Assembly: GCF_004102745.1 (NCBI RefSeq) | Contig: NZ_RLII01000014.1 | Coordinates: 1 to 64,000, forward strand | DNA: 64,000 nucleotides | Reading direction: 5' to 3' | Source: Acetivibrio mesophilus | Lineage (GTDB): Bacteria > Bacillota > Clostridia > Acetivibrionales > Acetivibrionaceae | Part shown: positions 18,633-26,211 of the stretch, piece after piece | Layout of the letters: every line of letters starts with the position of its first letter | Position numbering within the stretch: position 1 is the first letter of the stretch | Notes under the pieces: model-generated | The model's database searches: none | The model's input: the letters and a program-made list of their open reading frames with translations, nothing else | Told to the model about the DNA's origin: nothing | Program-made: the position numbers and the translations under genes

Positions 18633-18661
18633 TTGACAAAATGTTTAAATTTTAGTAATAT
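18633..18661 (+). promoter_or_regulatory. Promoter of rfbC
   Basis: TTGACA (18633-18638), 17 bases, TAATAT (18656-18661), about 47 bases before the rfbC start. Confidence 0.55.
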
Positions 18662-18707
18662 AAAAGTATGAGCTGCTTTACATAAATACATGTCAGGAGA
18701 TTAATAT

Positions 18708-19259
18708 ATGAATAATTTCACAGTAATTAAGACTCCAATTGAAGGACTTGTAGTTATTGAACCGAAAGTATTCACAGACACCAGGGGATTTTTTATGGAA
18801 AGCTACAACAAAGAGTCATTTTGCGAACTGGGGCTTAGTATGGAATTTGTTCAAGACAACCATATAAAGTCCAGGATAGGGGTTTTGAGGGGTATACATT
18901 TTCAGAGGAAGTTTTCTCAAGGGAAGCTTGTGAGAGTAATTAAAGGCAGCGTTTATGATGTGGCTGTTGATTTAAGAAAAGATAGCCAAACCTTTGGGCA
19001 ATGGTATGGAATAGAGCTCTCCGAGAAAAACAATAAAATGCTTTATATACCTGAAAACTTTGGACATGCATTTCTTACATTGGAGGACGACACAGAGCTT
19101 TACTTCAAAACTACTAATGTTTATCATCCGGAGTTTGAATCGGGAATAATATATTATGATGAAGATTTAGGCATTGCTTGGCCTGAAATTGAAGGGGAAT
19201 ATGTTTTATCTGAAAAGGATAAAAACCTGCCGACATTTAGGAATGTAGAGTTGGATTGA
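18708..19259 (+). CDS. rfbC: dTDP-4-dehydrorhamnose 3,5-epimerase
   Basis: 183 residues, the standard RmlC length. The family signatures are clear: FTDTRGFFMESYN (about 23-35), QDNHIKSR, the catalytic-His segment VLRGIHFQ (about 62-69), KGSVYDVAVDLR and IPENFGHAFLTL. The enzyme makes dTDP-4-dehydro-L-rhamnose from dTDP-4-dehydro-6-deoxyglucose, the third step to dTDP-L-rhamnose, in the cytoplasm. RfbA, RfbB and RfbD are not in this window, so they are either elsewhere or this copy serves the local polysaccharide. ATG with AGGAG 7 bases before. The next gene follows after 32 bases and may be co-transcribed. Confidence 0.93.
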   Translation: MNNFTVIKTPIEGLVVIEPKVFTDTRGFFMESYNKESFCELGLSMEFVQDNHIKSRIGVLRGIHFQRKFSQGKLVRVIKGSVYDVAVDLRKDSQTFGQWYGIELSEKNNKMLYIPENFGHAFLTLEDDTELYFKTTNVYHPEFESGIIYYDEDLGIAWPEIEGEYVLSEKDKNLPTFRNVELD

Positions 19260-19291
19260 CATTCCAATAGCTTTAAAGGAGTAGAAGTAAG

Positions 19292-19840
19292 ATGAAGAAA
19301 GTAATTATTGTCGTACTGGTAGTTTTGCTGACAATTGGTGGGGGACTTATTGTCCCAATAATGATCAATAGAGATGTCAGCAGAGCAAACGGGCGCCCGG
19401 ACAATACGACATATACACCTGCCGGCACAGAAGAACCTCTATCAACCCCAAAAGGCGATACAACACCGGAGGTGGCTCTTGGAAGCAGTCCAACACCGAC
19501 CGATTATATATTGCCTGAGGATTTAGAAGACACTGGTACCGAGTATCAAGAGAACACACAGCCTTCCGGTTCTGCAGGTTTGGTAAAAGGTTCACAAGCA
19601 TGGATAGATAAAAAGATCGAGGAGCACAGGGATGAAATATTAGATGATGATCTTGCTGATTTTAGAAGGATTTTTCCGAAAATCGATATTGGATATGTAC
19701 AGAGTTTGGGAAGCGGTGGATATACCGATGAAGACATGGAGCAATTAAAGGCTTACCTCTATAGAACTATTGGAGGAGCAGATTACGAAAGAGCGAAAAT
19801 ATTATTTTATAGATATTCATATATACTAGAAGAAGATTAA
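19292..19840 (+). CDS. Secreted or membrane-anchored protein of unknown function
   Basis: 182 residues with AAAGGAGTAG before ATG 19292. Residues 3-25 (KKVIIVVLVVLLTIGGGLIVP) are a signal anchor. Residues 30-95 are a low-complexity Pro/Thr/Glu linker (TPAGTEEPLSTPKGDTTPE), and residues 98-182 form a compact acidic, helical domain ending in ILFYRYSYILEED. No known family was recognised. It lies 32 bases after rfbC and is probably in the same transcript. A single membrane anchor with a stalk suggests an extracellular domain, fitting the cell-surface theme of its neighbours. Confidence 0.7.
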   Translation: MKKVIIVVLVVLLTIGGGLIVPIMINRDVSRANGRPDNTTYTPAGTEEPLSTPKGDTTPEVALGSSPTPTDYILPEDLEDTGTEYQENTQPSGSAGLVKGSQAWIDKKIEEHRDEILDDDLADFRRIFPKIDIGYVQSLGSGGYTDEDMEQLKAYLYRTIGGADYERAKILFYRYSYILEED

Positions 19841-19855
19841 GAGTTTTCAGTATAA

Positions 19856-19885
19856 AAGCATCTACGGAAAGTAGGTGCTTAATTT
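19856..19885 (+). terminator. Weak stem-loop terminator
   Basis: Stem aagcatctac / gtaggtgctt (one G-U pair), loop ggaaa, followed by aatttattta. The tail is poor in T, so termination is probably partial. Confidence 0.5.
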
Positions 19886-19934
19886 ATTTATACTTGTATA
19901 TAAAAAAGGATATAAAACAGAAGTAAATTATTGG

Positions 19935-19963
19935 TTGAAAATCCGCGGATATTGTAGTAATAT
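19935..19963 (+). promoter_or_regulatory. Candidate promoter of the SGNH-like gene
   Basis: TTGAAA (19935-19940), 17 bases containing the palindrome atccgcggat, then TAATAT (19958-19963). A start site near 19970 would exclude the ATG at 19969 and support the one at 20002. Confidence 0.45.
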
Positions 19964-20001
19964 AATTAATGGCAAAAATATTACTAGAAAGTGGTGACAT
20001 T

Positions 20002-21180
20002 ATGTGGAAAAATGCTATTTATTTATTTAGTTCTATCTTAGTTGTGACTGCAGTTATACTTGTGTCCGGGAGATATCTCGACGGGAGGAGTGAAATAGAC
20101 CAAGTAGAACTAAATAATCAATTTGAAGTTGAAGCAGTACAGGAAACGGAGCTTGAAAAAGCTCAATCCAGGAATGTATATACAAAGCTCATGAATAATA
20201 AGGAAATCAAAGTGTTAATTATCGGGAACGGCATTGCCCAAGGTGGTTTGGAAGCAGATGAGGAAAAAAAGTGGTATAACCGATTGGGGAAAAAAATAAA
20301 AGAAGAGTATGGAGCCAATTCCACCTTTAAAATTATTACAACACCTGGAGGGACTGCATTTGGAGGATGGATAGACTATATTGCAGACAGCGAACCTAAA
20401 GAATATGATCTCGTTTTTCTGTGCTTTGGATCAAGTGATGAAAAAGAGTTGAATTTCAATCAAACAGTTTTTGGAACAATTATGGAAGGCTTAATCAGAA
20501 ATATAAAAAGAGCAAAATCCAATACAGAAATAATAACAATCATAGAGAACAGCATAAAGAGTGAAGCGTACATAGATACATTAAAGAAAATATCCGATTA
20601 TTACGAAATAACATATGTTGATACTATTAAAGCCTTTATAGACTCACGAATGGCAATTGATGTTCTGACAGAAGATGGTGCAAACCCAAGTGAGCAAGGT
20701 TACGAAATATATACCGATGCAGTATTCGACTTGATTAAGTCAAATATTGATAATAAAAGAGAGCCCGGTTTTGAAGAAGAAAAGCCTTTGCTGTTTGAAG
20801 AAAGTAATGCATTTACTAATGGAAAAATTACTACAGAATTTCTAACAATTCGCGGTTTTTATAACAGTGTGTTGGCCTGTGATAAGATTTTTATGAAAAG
20901 TAATCGCAGTAACGACTCTATCACATATGAGGTAAATAATAGCCGTGTGTTGGGGGTAACATTGCTGGGAGGCCCTGATTGCGGAACTGTTGATATTTAT
21001 TTAAATGACAAGTTGATTCAGACCTATGATTGTTATGCGCCTAATGAAGCTTTAAGACATGTACTGATAAGTGATAATATAGGATTGGGGCTGCATAAAT
21101 TAAGAATTGAGGTAGCCAACGTAAAGAATGCTAAATCAGCAGATTCAAATGTTTATATCCATGGGATAATAACTAATTAA
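20002..21180 (+). CDS. Membrane-anchored SGNH-hydrolase-like protein with altered catalytic motifs
   Basis: 392 residues from ATG 20002. I prefer this over ATG 19969 because gtggtgac lies just upstream and the predicted promoter ends at 19963. Residues 5-23 are a signal anchor. Residues 68-255 have the SGNH/GDSL layout: VLIIGNGIAQGG (block I), GGTAFGGW (block II-like), YDLVFLCFGSSDE (block III) and EDGANPSEQGY (block V). The nucleophile Ser (GDS becomes GNG, 75-77) and the catalytic His (HP becomes NP) are both replaced, so it may bind but not hydrolyse a glycan ester. Residues 265-392 form a beta-rich, jelly-roll-like C-terminal domain. A role in polysaccharide acetylation or glycan binding is inferred from context. 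Confidence 0.72.
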   Translation: MWKNAIYLFSSILVVTAVILVSGRYLDGRSEIDQVELNNQFEVEAVQETELEKAQSRNVYTKLMNNKEIKVLIIGNGIAQGGLEADEEKKWYNRLGKKIKEEYGANSTFKIITTPGGTAFGGWIDYIADSEPKEYDLVFLCFGSSDEKELNFNQTVFGTIMEGLIRNIKRAKSNTEIITIIENSIKSEAYIDTLKKISDYYEITYVDTIKAFIDSRMAIDVLTEDGANPSEQGYEIYTDAVFDLIKSNIDNKREPGFEEEKPLLFEESNAFTNGKITTEFLTIRGFYNSVLACDKIFMKSNRSNDSITYEVNNSRVLGVTLLGGPDCGTVDIYLNDKLIQTYDCYAPNEALRHVLISDNIGLGLHKLRIEVANVKNAKSADSNVYIHGIITN

Positions 21181-21215
21181 GTTGCAATATATGAAAAATT
21201 TGTAAGGATACTATA

Positions 21216-21244
21216 TTGACAATAAAATGCGTACTATGTAAAAT
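21216..21244 (+). promoter_or_regulatory. Promoter of the Wzz/BY-kinase gene
   Basis: TTGACA (21216-21221), 17 bases, TAAAAT (21239-21244), leaving a leader of about 70 bases. Confidence 0.55.
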
Positions 21245-21320
21245 GGTAATGTTAGGGGTATATTGCTTATCATATCTATAATAATTAAGCTAAGGATGTA
21301 CGAAAAGGGGTCATAAGAAT

Positions 21321-22712
21321 ATGGAAAAGGATGATATCTTAGAAATTGATATACGCGAGATGGTATATCTTCTTCTCAAGAAGTGGTATCTTATTGTATT
21401 ATGTTTTGTTCTTGCAGCAGGCTCAGCCTTTGTTGTTACTCAGTTCTATATAAAGCCAATCTATAAAGCTGAAACTACGCTGTTTCTTGGTAAAGAGAAG
21501 GACCAGGTTTCTTTGAGCTTTGCAGATATACAGGTGAATAATCAGCTTGTTGTGGACTACAGAGAAATACTTCAATCTAGACGCGTGGCAGAGATTATTA
21601 ATCAAAAGTTTGGCGTTGGTATAAGCGAATTTCAGAATAATGTAAATGTTAAAACAGTAAAAGATTCGAGACTTTTTAGTATAAGCTATGAGGACACTGA
21701 CCCAAAACGTGCGGCAGATGTGGTAAATGAGCTGGCATCAGTTATTCAAAAGATGGCAGATGAGATTATACAAGTAAAGAATATTAAGGTTATAGATACA
21801 GCAAAAATACCGGAGAACCCCATAAAGCCCAATAAGAAAATGAATGTGGGCGCAGCGGGATTGTTTGGTTTGGTGCTGGGAGTTGGATTGATATTCCTTC
21901 TTGAATTAATTGACCATACATTTAAAAAGCCGGAAGAGGTTGAAAGAACGCTCGGGATTAATGTTATCGGTACAATACCGGAATTTGAAGGCGGCAAAAG
22001 AGGAAAGAAAAAAGCTAAGGATGAGAAGGAGCTTCAAGAACAATATCTTAAGAATCTTATTGTACATAATAATCCGAAGGCTACTTCTGCGGAGGCATTC
22101 AGAGAGCTTCGTACAAATTTGTATTATTCAAGTGTAGACAGGGAAATCAAAACTATAGTAGTAACAAGTCCAACTCTTGGAGATGGAAAAACGGTTACTG
22201 CTGTAAATCTCGCAGTTACTCTTGCGCGTTCCGGTAAGAAGGTTCTTGTTATAGATGCTGACTTAAGAAAGCCGAAGGTACACCATTATTTTGGTGTGAA
22301 GAACAAAGAAGGCTTAACTAATATCCTTACTGATTCAAAGGAAGACATAAAAGTTAAACCAACAGAAAAAAGCGATATTTCAAACCTGTATATTATTACA
22401 AGCGGTCCGATTCCGCCGAATCCTGCGGAAATGCTTAACTCGAACAGAATGAAAAAATTATTGGAAAAAATGAAGGAGGAATATGATATCATTATCATTG
22501 ATACTCCTCCAGTCGGACAGGTTACCGATGCGGCAATTGTTGCCGGAATTACAGATGGGGTCATGCTTGTATTGGCAAGCGGCCAAACAAGAATTGAAAT
22601 GGCAAAAAGGGCTACTAAATCACTTGAAAGTGTAAAGGCAAGATTTGTAGGTGCAGTTCTTACGAAATTGGATACTGAAAGAACAGGTTATTACAGCTAC
22701 AAGTATGAGTGA
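21321..22712 (+). CDS. Fused Wzz chain-length regulator and BY-type tyrosine autokinase
   Basis: 463 residues. The N-terminal Wzz domain has membrane helices at about 18-39 and 175-196 around an extracellular loop, with the PENPIKPNKK motif just before the second helix. The kinase domain has Walker A LGDGKTVTAVNLA (about 288-300), Walker A' VLVIDADLRKP (about 311-321) and Walker B IIIIDTPP (about 391-398). The C-terminus GYYSYKYE is the tyrosine cluster that is autophosphorylated. Gram-positive homologues are usually two proteins (CapA/CapB, EpsA/EpsB); here they are fused as in Gram-negative Wzc. It controls polymer length and export at the membrane and should be reset by the phosphatase at 17807. 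It precedes loaP by 215 bases of sequence in which I see no gene or clear signal. Confidence 0.93.
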   Translation: MEKDDILEIDIREMVYLLLKKWYLIVLCFVLAAGSAFVVTQFYIKPIYKAETTLFLGKEKDQVSLSFADIQVNNQLVVDYREILQSRRVAEIINQKFGVGISEFQNNVNVKTVKDSRLFSISYEDTDPKRAADVVNELASVIQKMADEIIQVKNIKVIDTAKIPENPIKPNKKMNVGAAGLFGLVLGVGLIFLLELIDHTFKKPEEVERTLGINVIGTIPEFEGGKRGKKKAKDEKELQEQYLKNLIVHNNPKATSAEAFRELRTNLYYSSVDREIKTIVVTSPTLGDGKTVTAVNLAVTLARSGKKVLVIDADLRKPKVHHYFGVKNKEGLTNILTDSKEDIKVKPTEKSDISNLYIITSGPIPPNPAEMLNSNRMKKLLEKMKEEYDIIIIDTPPVGQVTDAAIVAGITDGVMLVLASGQTRIEMAKRATKSLESVKARFVGAVLTKLDTERTGYYSYKYE

Positions 22713-22927
22713 TTTATAGAGATATACTGTTTGTATAAACCATGTTATTGTATTGGATTCTTAATATATAGGGGTGTTTTTTGAGGCACTTATTGGTGGG
22801 TAATCGTTGGGGGGGCACGTTATCTGTCAATGGGGAATATACAGTGAGAGTTATTGTAGCTTATTTTACTTATAAGTGAATGGGCGAAGCTATGTATATT
22901 GAAATATAGCACTGAGAGGATAGACTT

Positions 22928-23464
22928 ATGTATTGGTATGTACTTTTTGTAAAGTCCGGTAAGGAGAGAAAAGTAGAGCAATGTTTAAGGAAAGAATTAG
23001 ATACCGATATATCTATACCATTTATTCCATTACAAGAAATATTGTTCAGAAGATCGGGAACTGTAAGAAAAGAAATAAGGCCTTTGTTTCCCGGATATGT
23101 GTTTATTGAGTCTATCTTACCTGGACAAGATTTTTTAGAAGAAACTAATTATTTGATTAATAAGTCTGGAGATATTATAAGTCTATTAAAATACTCAGAT
23201 ACAGAAGTTGCTATGAAAGAATCGGAAAAGCTGAGGTTACTTAGCTTGTGCAATAACGACCATTGTATTGAGGTATCTTATGGAATTATTGAAGGAGATA
23301 AAATACATATATTTGATGGACCGTTAAAAGGCATGGAAAGTATTGTTAGAAAGGTGAATAGACATAAGAGAGAGGCACTAATCGAGATAGAGATAATGGG
23401 AGATGTCAGATTGGTGACCGTAGCTTTGGAAGTTGTTAAGAAGGTTCCGGATTGTAATGATTAG
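22928..23464 (+). CDS. loaP: LoaP-type NusG paralogue, transcription antiterminator
   Basis: 178 residues. The NGN domain (1-105) opens MYWYVLFVKSGKERKVEQ and contains RPLFPGYVFIES, the conserved NusG surface. A KOW domain follows (about 118-175) with EGDKIHIFDGPLKGMES and the family's basic RKVNRHKREALIEIE. NusG paralogues of this kind, LoaP in Firmicutes, are encoded at the head of long polysaccharide or polyketide operons. They keep RNA polymerase elongating through them after loading at a leader RNA hairpin. Here it stands directly before a roughly 13 kb glycosyltransferase operon. The ribosome site is GAGAGGA before ATG 22928. The housekeeping nusG is not in this window. Confidence 0.9.
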   Translation: MYWYVLFVKSGKERKVEQCLRKELDTDISIPFIPLQEILFRRSGTVRKEIRPLFPGYVFIESILPGQDFLEETNYLINKSGDIISLLKYSDTEVAMKESEKLRLLSLCNNDHCIEVSYGIIEGDKIHIFDGPLKGMESIVRKVNRHKREALIEIEIMGDVRLVTVALEVVKKVPDCND

Positions 23465-23590
23465 ATAGCATTTACATCAAAGTTACAACCGCATTGGAAT
23501 GCAAATAATAAATTATTAACAGTTGTTGATATTGGCGATGATAAAATTTTCTATATGAGGAAAGATGAGATTAAGCCTGTTGACGGATGA
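23465..23590 (+). pseudogene. In-frame coding remnant directly after loaP
   Basis: Immediately after the loaP TAG the same frame stays open for 41 codons, reading IAFTSKLQPHWNANNK and ending GDDKIFYMRKDEIKPVDG before TGA 23588. It has protein-like composition but no start codon or ribosome site of its own. It may be the tail of a lost gene, or of a longer ancestor, overwritten when the cassette was assembled. The family is not recognised. Confidence 0.3.
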
Positions 23591-23614
23591 GAAAAGGTAT
23601 CCACTGACAGGCTT
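23573..23614 (+). promoter_or_regulatory. Leader hairpin between loaP and the polysaccharide operon
   Basis: AAGCCTGT (23573-23580) pairs with ACAGGCTT (23607-23614). Inside are a 4x4 internal loop, a GGAT/ATCC inner stem (23585-23588 / 23599-23602) and a purine-rich 10-base loop. There is no T-tract. Its place between loaP and its presumed target makes it a candidate LoaP-loading RNA element. Confidence 0.4.
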
Positions 23615-23702
23615 GATGTCGTTAAATAACTAAGTTAAGAGCGCTATCGCACAAATTGTGATTTAATATATAAATTATCAATTATACTTAAAGGATTGAG
23701 TT

Positions 23703-24851
23703 ATGAAAGAAAAAATAAAAAAGGAAAAATTAAAAATTGCAATGATTGGGCATAAGGCGGTTCCTTCTCGACGAGGAGGGATCGAGCTTGTTTTGACAAC
23801 CATGTGTCCCATAATGGTAGAGAAGGGACATGATGTTACTTGCTATAATCGTTCAGGTGGGGAAGCTGAAAACGAATATGCCGGAACAGTTAAAAATAAT
23901 ATGTATAAAGGTGTGAAACTTAAGAAGGTTTTCACAGTTAATAAAAAGGGATTGGCGGCGATGACATCCTCATTCTCTGCGGCTATTTGTGCTTCCTTTA
24001 AAAAATATGATGTTGTTCATTTTCATGCCGAAGGTCCATGTGCGGCTTTGTGGATCCCTAAACTCTTTGGGAAAAAATGCGTTTGTACTATCCATGGAAT
24101 CGATTGGAAACGAGAAAAGTGGAAAGGTGGCTTTGGTTCAAAATATATAAAATTTGGTGAAAAGGTTGCCGCAAAATTCGCAGATGAAGTCATTGTACTA
24201 AGCAAAAGCGTACAACAGTATTTCATGGATACTTACAGGAGAGAAACCGTACTTATTCCTAATGGAGTAAGTCGCCCACAAATACGGGAAGCTCAGTTAA
24301 TTACAGAGAAGTTTGGGCTCCATAAAGATGAGTATATATGTGCATTGTCTAGGTTAACAGAAGAAAAAGGAATTCATTATCTAATTGAAGCATATCAGCA
24401 AGTAAAAACTGATAAGAAGTTAGTTATTGCTGGGGATACCAGTGATACAGATGACTATGTTAAGAAGTTAAAACACATGGCAGCAGGAAATCCTAATATA
24501 ATTTTTACTGGCTTTGTATCGGGTAATTTATTTGAAGAGTTATTTAGCAATGCTTATGTATATGTACTTCCTTCAAACTTAGAGGGAATGCCATTAAGTC
24601 TGCTGGAAGCAATGTCTTTTGGAAATGCTGTTATAGGTTCTAGCATTCCGGAAATCACTGATGTTGTCGAAAATAAGGCAATTATCTTTAAGAAGGCAGA
24701 TGTGGCTAACTTGAGAGATAAACTACAAGAAGTATGTGATGATAAGAATATGGTATTAAAGTATAAAACAGGAGTTGCAGACTTTATTTGTAGTAAATAT
24801 AATTGGAATGCTGTAGTTGATCGAACTCTAGAATTATACTATGGAAAATAA
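23703..24851 (+). CDS. Family 4 glycosyltransferase (DUF1972/rhamnosyltransferase-like)
   Basis: 382 residues with a GT-B fold pattern. The N-terminal MIGHKAVPSRRGGIELVL is the signature of the DUF1972 subgroup often annotated as rhamnosyl- or galactosyltransferases. The C-terminal donor site is NLEGMPLSLLEAMSFGNA (about 290-308), with the E-x7-E pair of GT4 enzymes. It transfers a nucleotide-activated sugar to a lipid-linked acceptor on the inner face of the membrane. It is the first enzyme gene of the operon after loaP. ATG 23703 has AAAGGATTG upstream. With rfbC in the same window, a rhamnosyl donor is possible but not shown. Confidence 0.88.
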   Translation: MKEKIKKEKLKIAMIGHKAVPSRRGGIELVLTTMCPIMVEKGHDVTCYNRSGGEAENEYAGTVKNNMYKGVKLKKVFTVNKKGLAAMTSSFSAAICASFKKYDVVHFHAEGPCAALWIPKLFGKKCVCTIHGIDWKREKWKGGFGSKYIKFGEKVAAKFADEVIVLSKSVQQYFMDTYRRETVLIPNGVSRPQIREAQLITEKFGLHKDEYICALSRLTEEKGIHYLIEAYQQVKTDKKLVIAGDTSDTDDYVKKLKHMAAGNPNIIFTGFVSGNLFEELFSNAYVYVLPSNLEGMPLSLLEAMSFGNAVIGSSIPEITDVVENKAIIFKKADVANLRDKLQEVCDDKNMVLKYKTGVADFICSKYNWNAVVDRTLELYYGK

Positions 24852-24902
24852 TCTAATAAGAGTACCTAGCTGAAATTAAATTTCGCCAGGAGGTATTTTT
24901 AT

Positions 24903-24980
24903 ATGTTTACACATAGTCAATATACTAGAAGTAAAATTGAGAAAAGTCTCATAGGTAATGCAAATTATTCGTTTGATTAA
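24903..24980 (+). CDS. Short ORF (25 codons) with strong ribosome binding site
   Basis: AGGAGG at 24889-24894 stands 8 bases before ATG 24903, which opens a 25-codon frame beginning MFTHSQYTRSKIEKSL and ending NYSFD. The ribosome site is among the best in the operon, and the reading frame stops 38 bases before the radical SAM/SPASM gene. No family was recognised. It could be a translated leader, a small peptide acted on by the SPASM enzyme, or the stub of a lost gene that kept its ribosome site. The last is perhaps the most likely, because the operon shows other signs of rearrangement. Confidence 0.35.
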   Translation: MFTHSQYTRSKIEKSLIGNANYSFD

Positions 24981-25018
24981 TAAGTAAAATATCAAGTTGT
25001 AAGTTAAGGAGAATAATT

Positions 25019-26191
25019 ATGTCGGAAAAAAAGTTAAATGGAACTGTTATTGTTACATATCGTTGTAATGCACGTTGTTCAATGTGCAATCGTTACAAGG
25101 CCCCATCTAAACCAGAGGAGGAAATTTCTCTAGATACAATTAAAAAGCTGCCTAAAATGTACTTTACTAATATTACAGGTGGAGAGCCGTTTATCCGCAC
25201 GGATCTGAAGGACATTGTACGAGAGCTGTATAAGAAAAGTGAACGTATAGTTATTTCTACAAATGGTTTCTTTACCGACCGTATTATAGATCTTTGTAAA
25301 GAATTCCCTCAGGTGGGTATTCGTATTTCCATCGAAGGATTGGAACAGACAAACAATGAAATCCGTGGTTTGCAAGATGGCTTTAATCGCGGTTATACAA
25401 CGTTGAAAAAGCTCCGTGAAATGGGAATGAAAGATGTTGGATTTGGTATGACTGTTCAGGATAAAAATGCTCCGGATTTGGTTCCTCTATATGAACTGTC
25501 AAATGAGATGGGCATGGAATTTGCAACAGCTACTTTACATAATAGTTTCTACTTTGTGGAAAATAAGAACATTATTCATGATCGCCCTATGGTTGCAAAA
25601 AACTTTGAAGATTTGGTCAATGAGCTGCTTGCTTCTAAGAGCCCAAAAAAATGGTTTCGTGCTTACTTCAACCATGGATTAATCAACTATATTTATGGAC
25701 AAAAGCGTCTTCTCCCTTGTGATATGGCATTTGACACTTTTTTCATTGATCCCTATGGAGATGTTATGCCTTGTAATGGAACAAAGGATAAAGAAGTTAT
25801 GGGTAATTTAAATACACAGAGTTGGGATGAACTTTGGAACAGTCCGCAGGCGGAAGCTGTCAGAAATAAGGTTCGTAAATGTGATCGTCAGTGTTGGATG
25901 ATTGGATCTGTGTCTCCTGCTATGCATAAATATATCTGGGTCCCGATGTGGTGGGTAATTAGGCACAAGGCAAAGTTTTGGACAAAAAAGAAATATAGCA
26001 TGTATGAGAATAAAATTGTTAGGGACTATAGAGATGGAAAAGTAACGAAAGAGCAGCTTGATAAATGCTCAACTTGTGACTTAAATTGTGTCGTTAATGA
26101 CGGTTTGAGTGAAGCATCTAGGGAACAGCTCAAAAATAAGACAGGTGAAGAGATCGTAGATGCAGATATTGCAGAACAGTTGAAAAAGTAA
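25019..26191 (+). CDS. Radical SAM/SPASM domain protein
   Basis: 390 residues. The SAM cluster motif is CNARCSMC (residues 16-23), followed by NITGGEPF and VISTNGF, the usual radical-SAM strand motifs. The SPASM-type auxiliary cluster region is LPCDMAF...DVMPCNGT (about 236-263), with further Cys at KCDRQC and at KCSTCDLNC (about 350-358). Polysaccharide loci often carry such enzymes, which are proposed to modify sugars or lipid carriers; relatives elsewhere mature peptides. AAGGAG stands before ATG 25019. The gene lies between a GT4 and two GT2 genes and is part of the same operon. The substrate cannot be assigned. Confidence 0.85.
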   Translation: MSEKKLNGTVIVTYRCNARCSMCNRYKAPSKPEEEISLDTIKKLPKMYFTNITGGEPFIRTDLKDIVRELYKKSERIVISTNGFFTDRIIDLCKEFPQVGIRISIEGLEQTNNEIRGLQDGFNRGYTTLKKLREMGMKDVGFGMTVQDKNAPDLVPLYELSNEMGMEFATATLHNSFYFVENKNIIHDRPMVAKNFEDLVNELLASKSPKKWFRAYFNHGLINYIYGQKRLLPCDMAFDTFFIDPYGDVMPCNGTKDKEVMGNLNTQSWDELWNSPQAEAVRNKVRKCDRQCWMIGSVSPAMHKYIWVPMWWVIRHKAKFWTKKKYSMYENKIVRDYRDGKVTKEQLDKCSTCDLNCVVNDGLSEASREQLKNKTGEEIVDADIAEQLKK

Positions 26192-26211
26192 TTAGTGAAA
26201 GGATGTAAAAA

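Noticed and set aside
22713-22927. G-rich runs before loaP considered as a G-quadruplex or a riboswitch
   Set aside because: Only one G-run of seven plus scattered GGs are present, and no riboswitch core motif was found.
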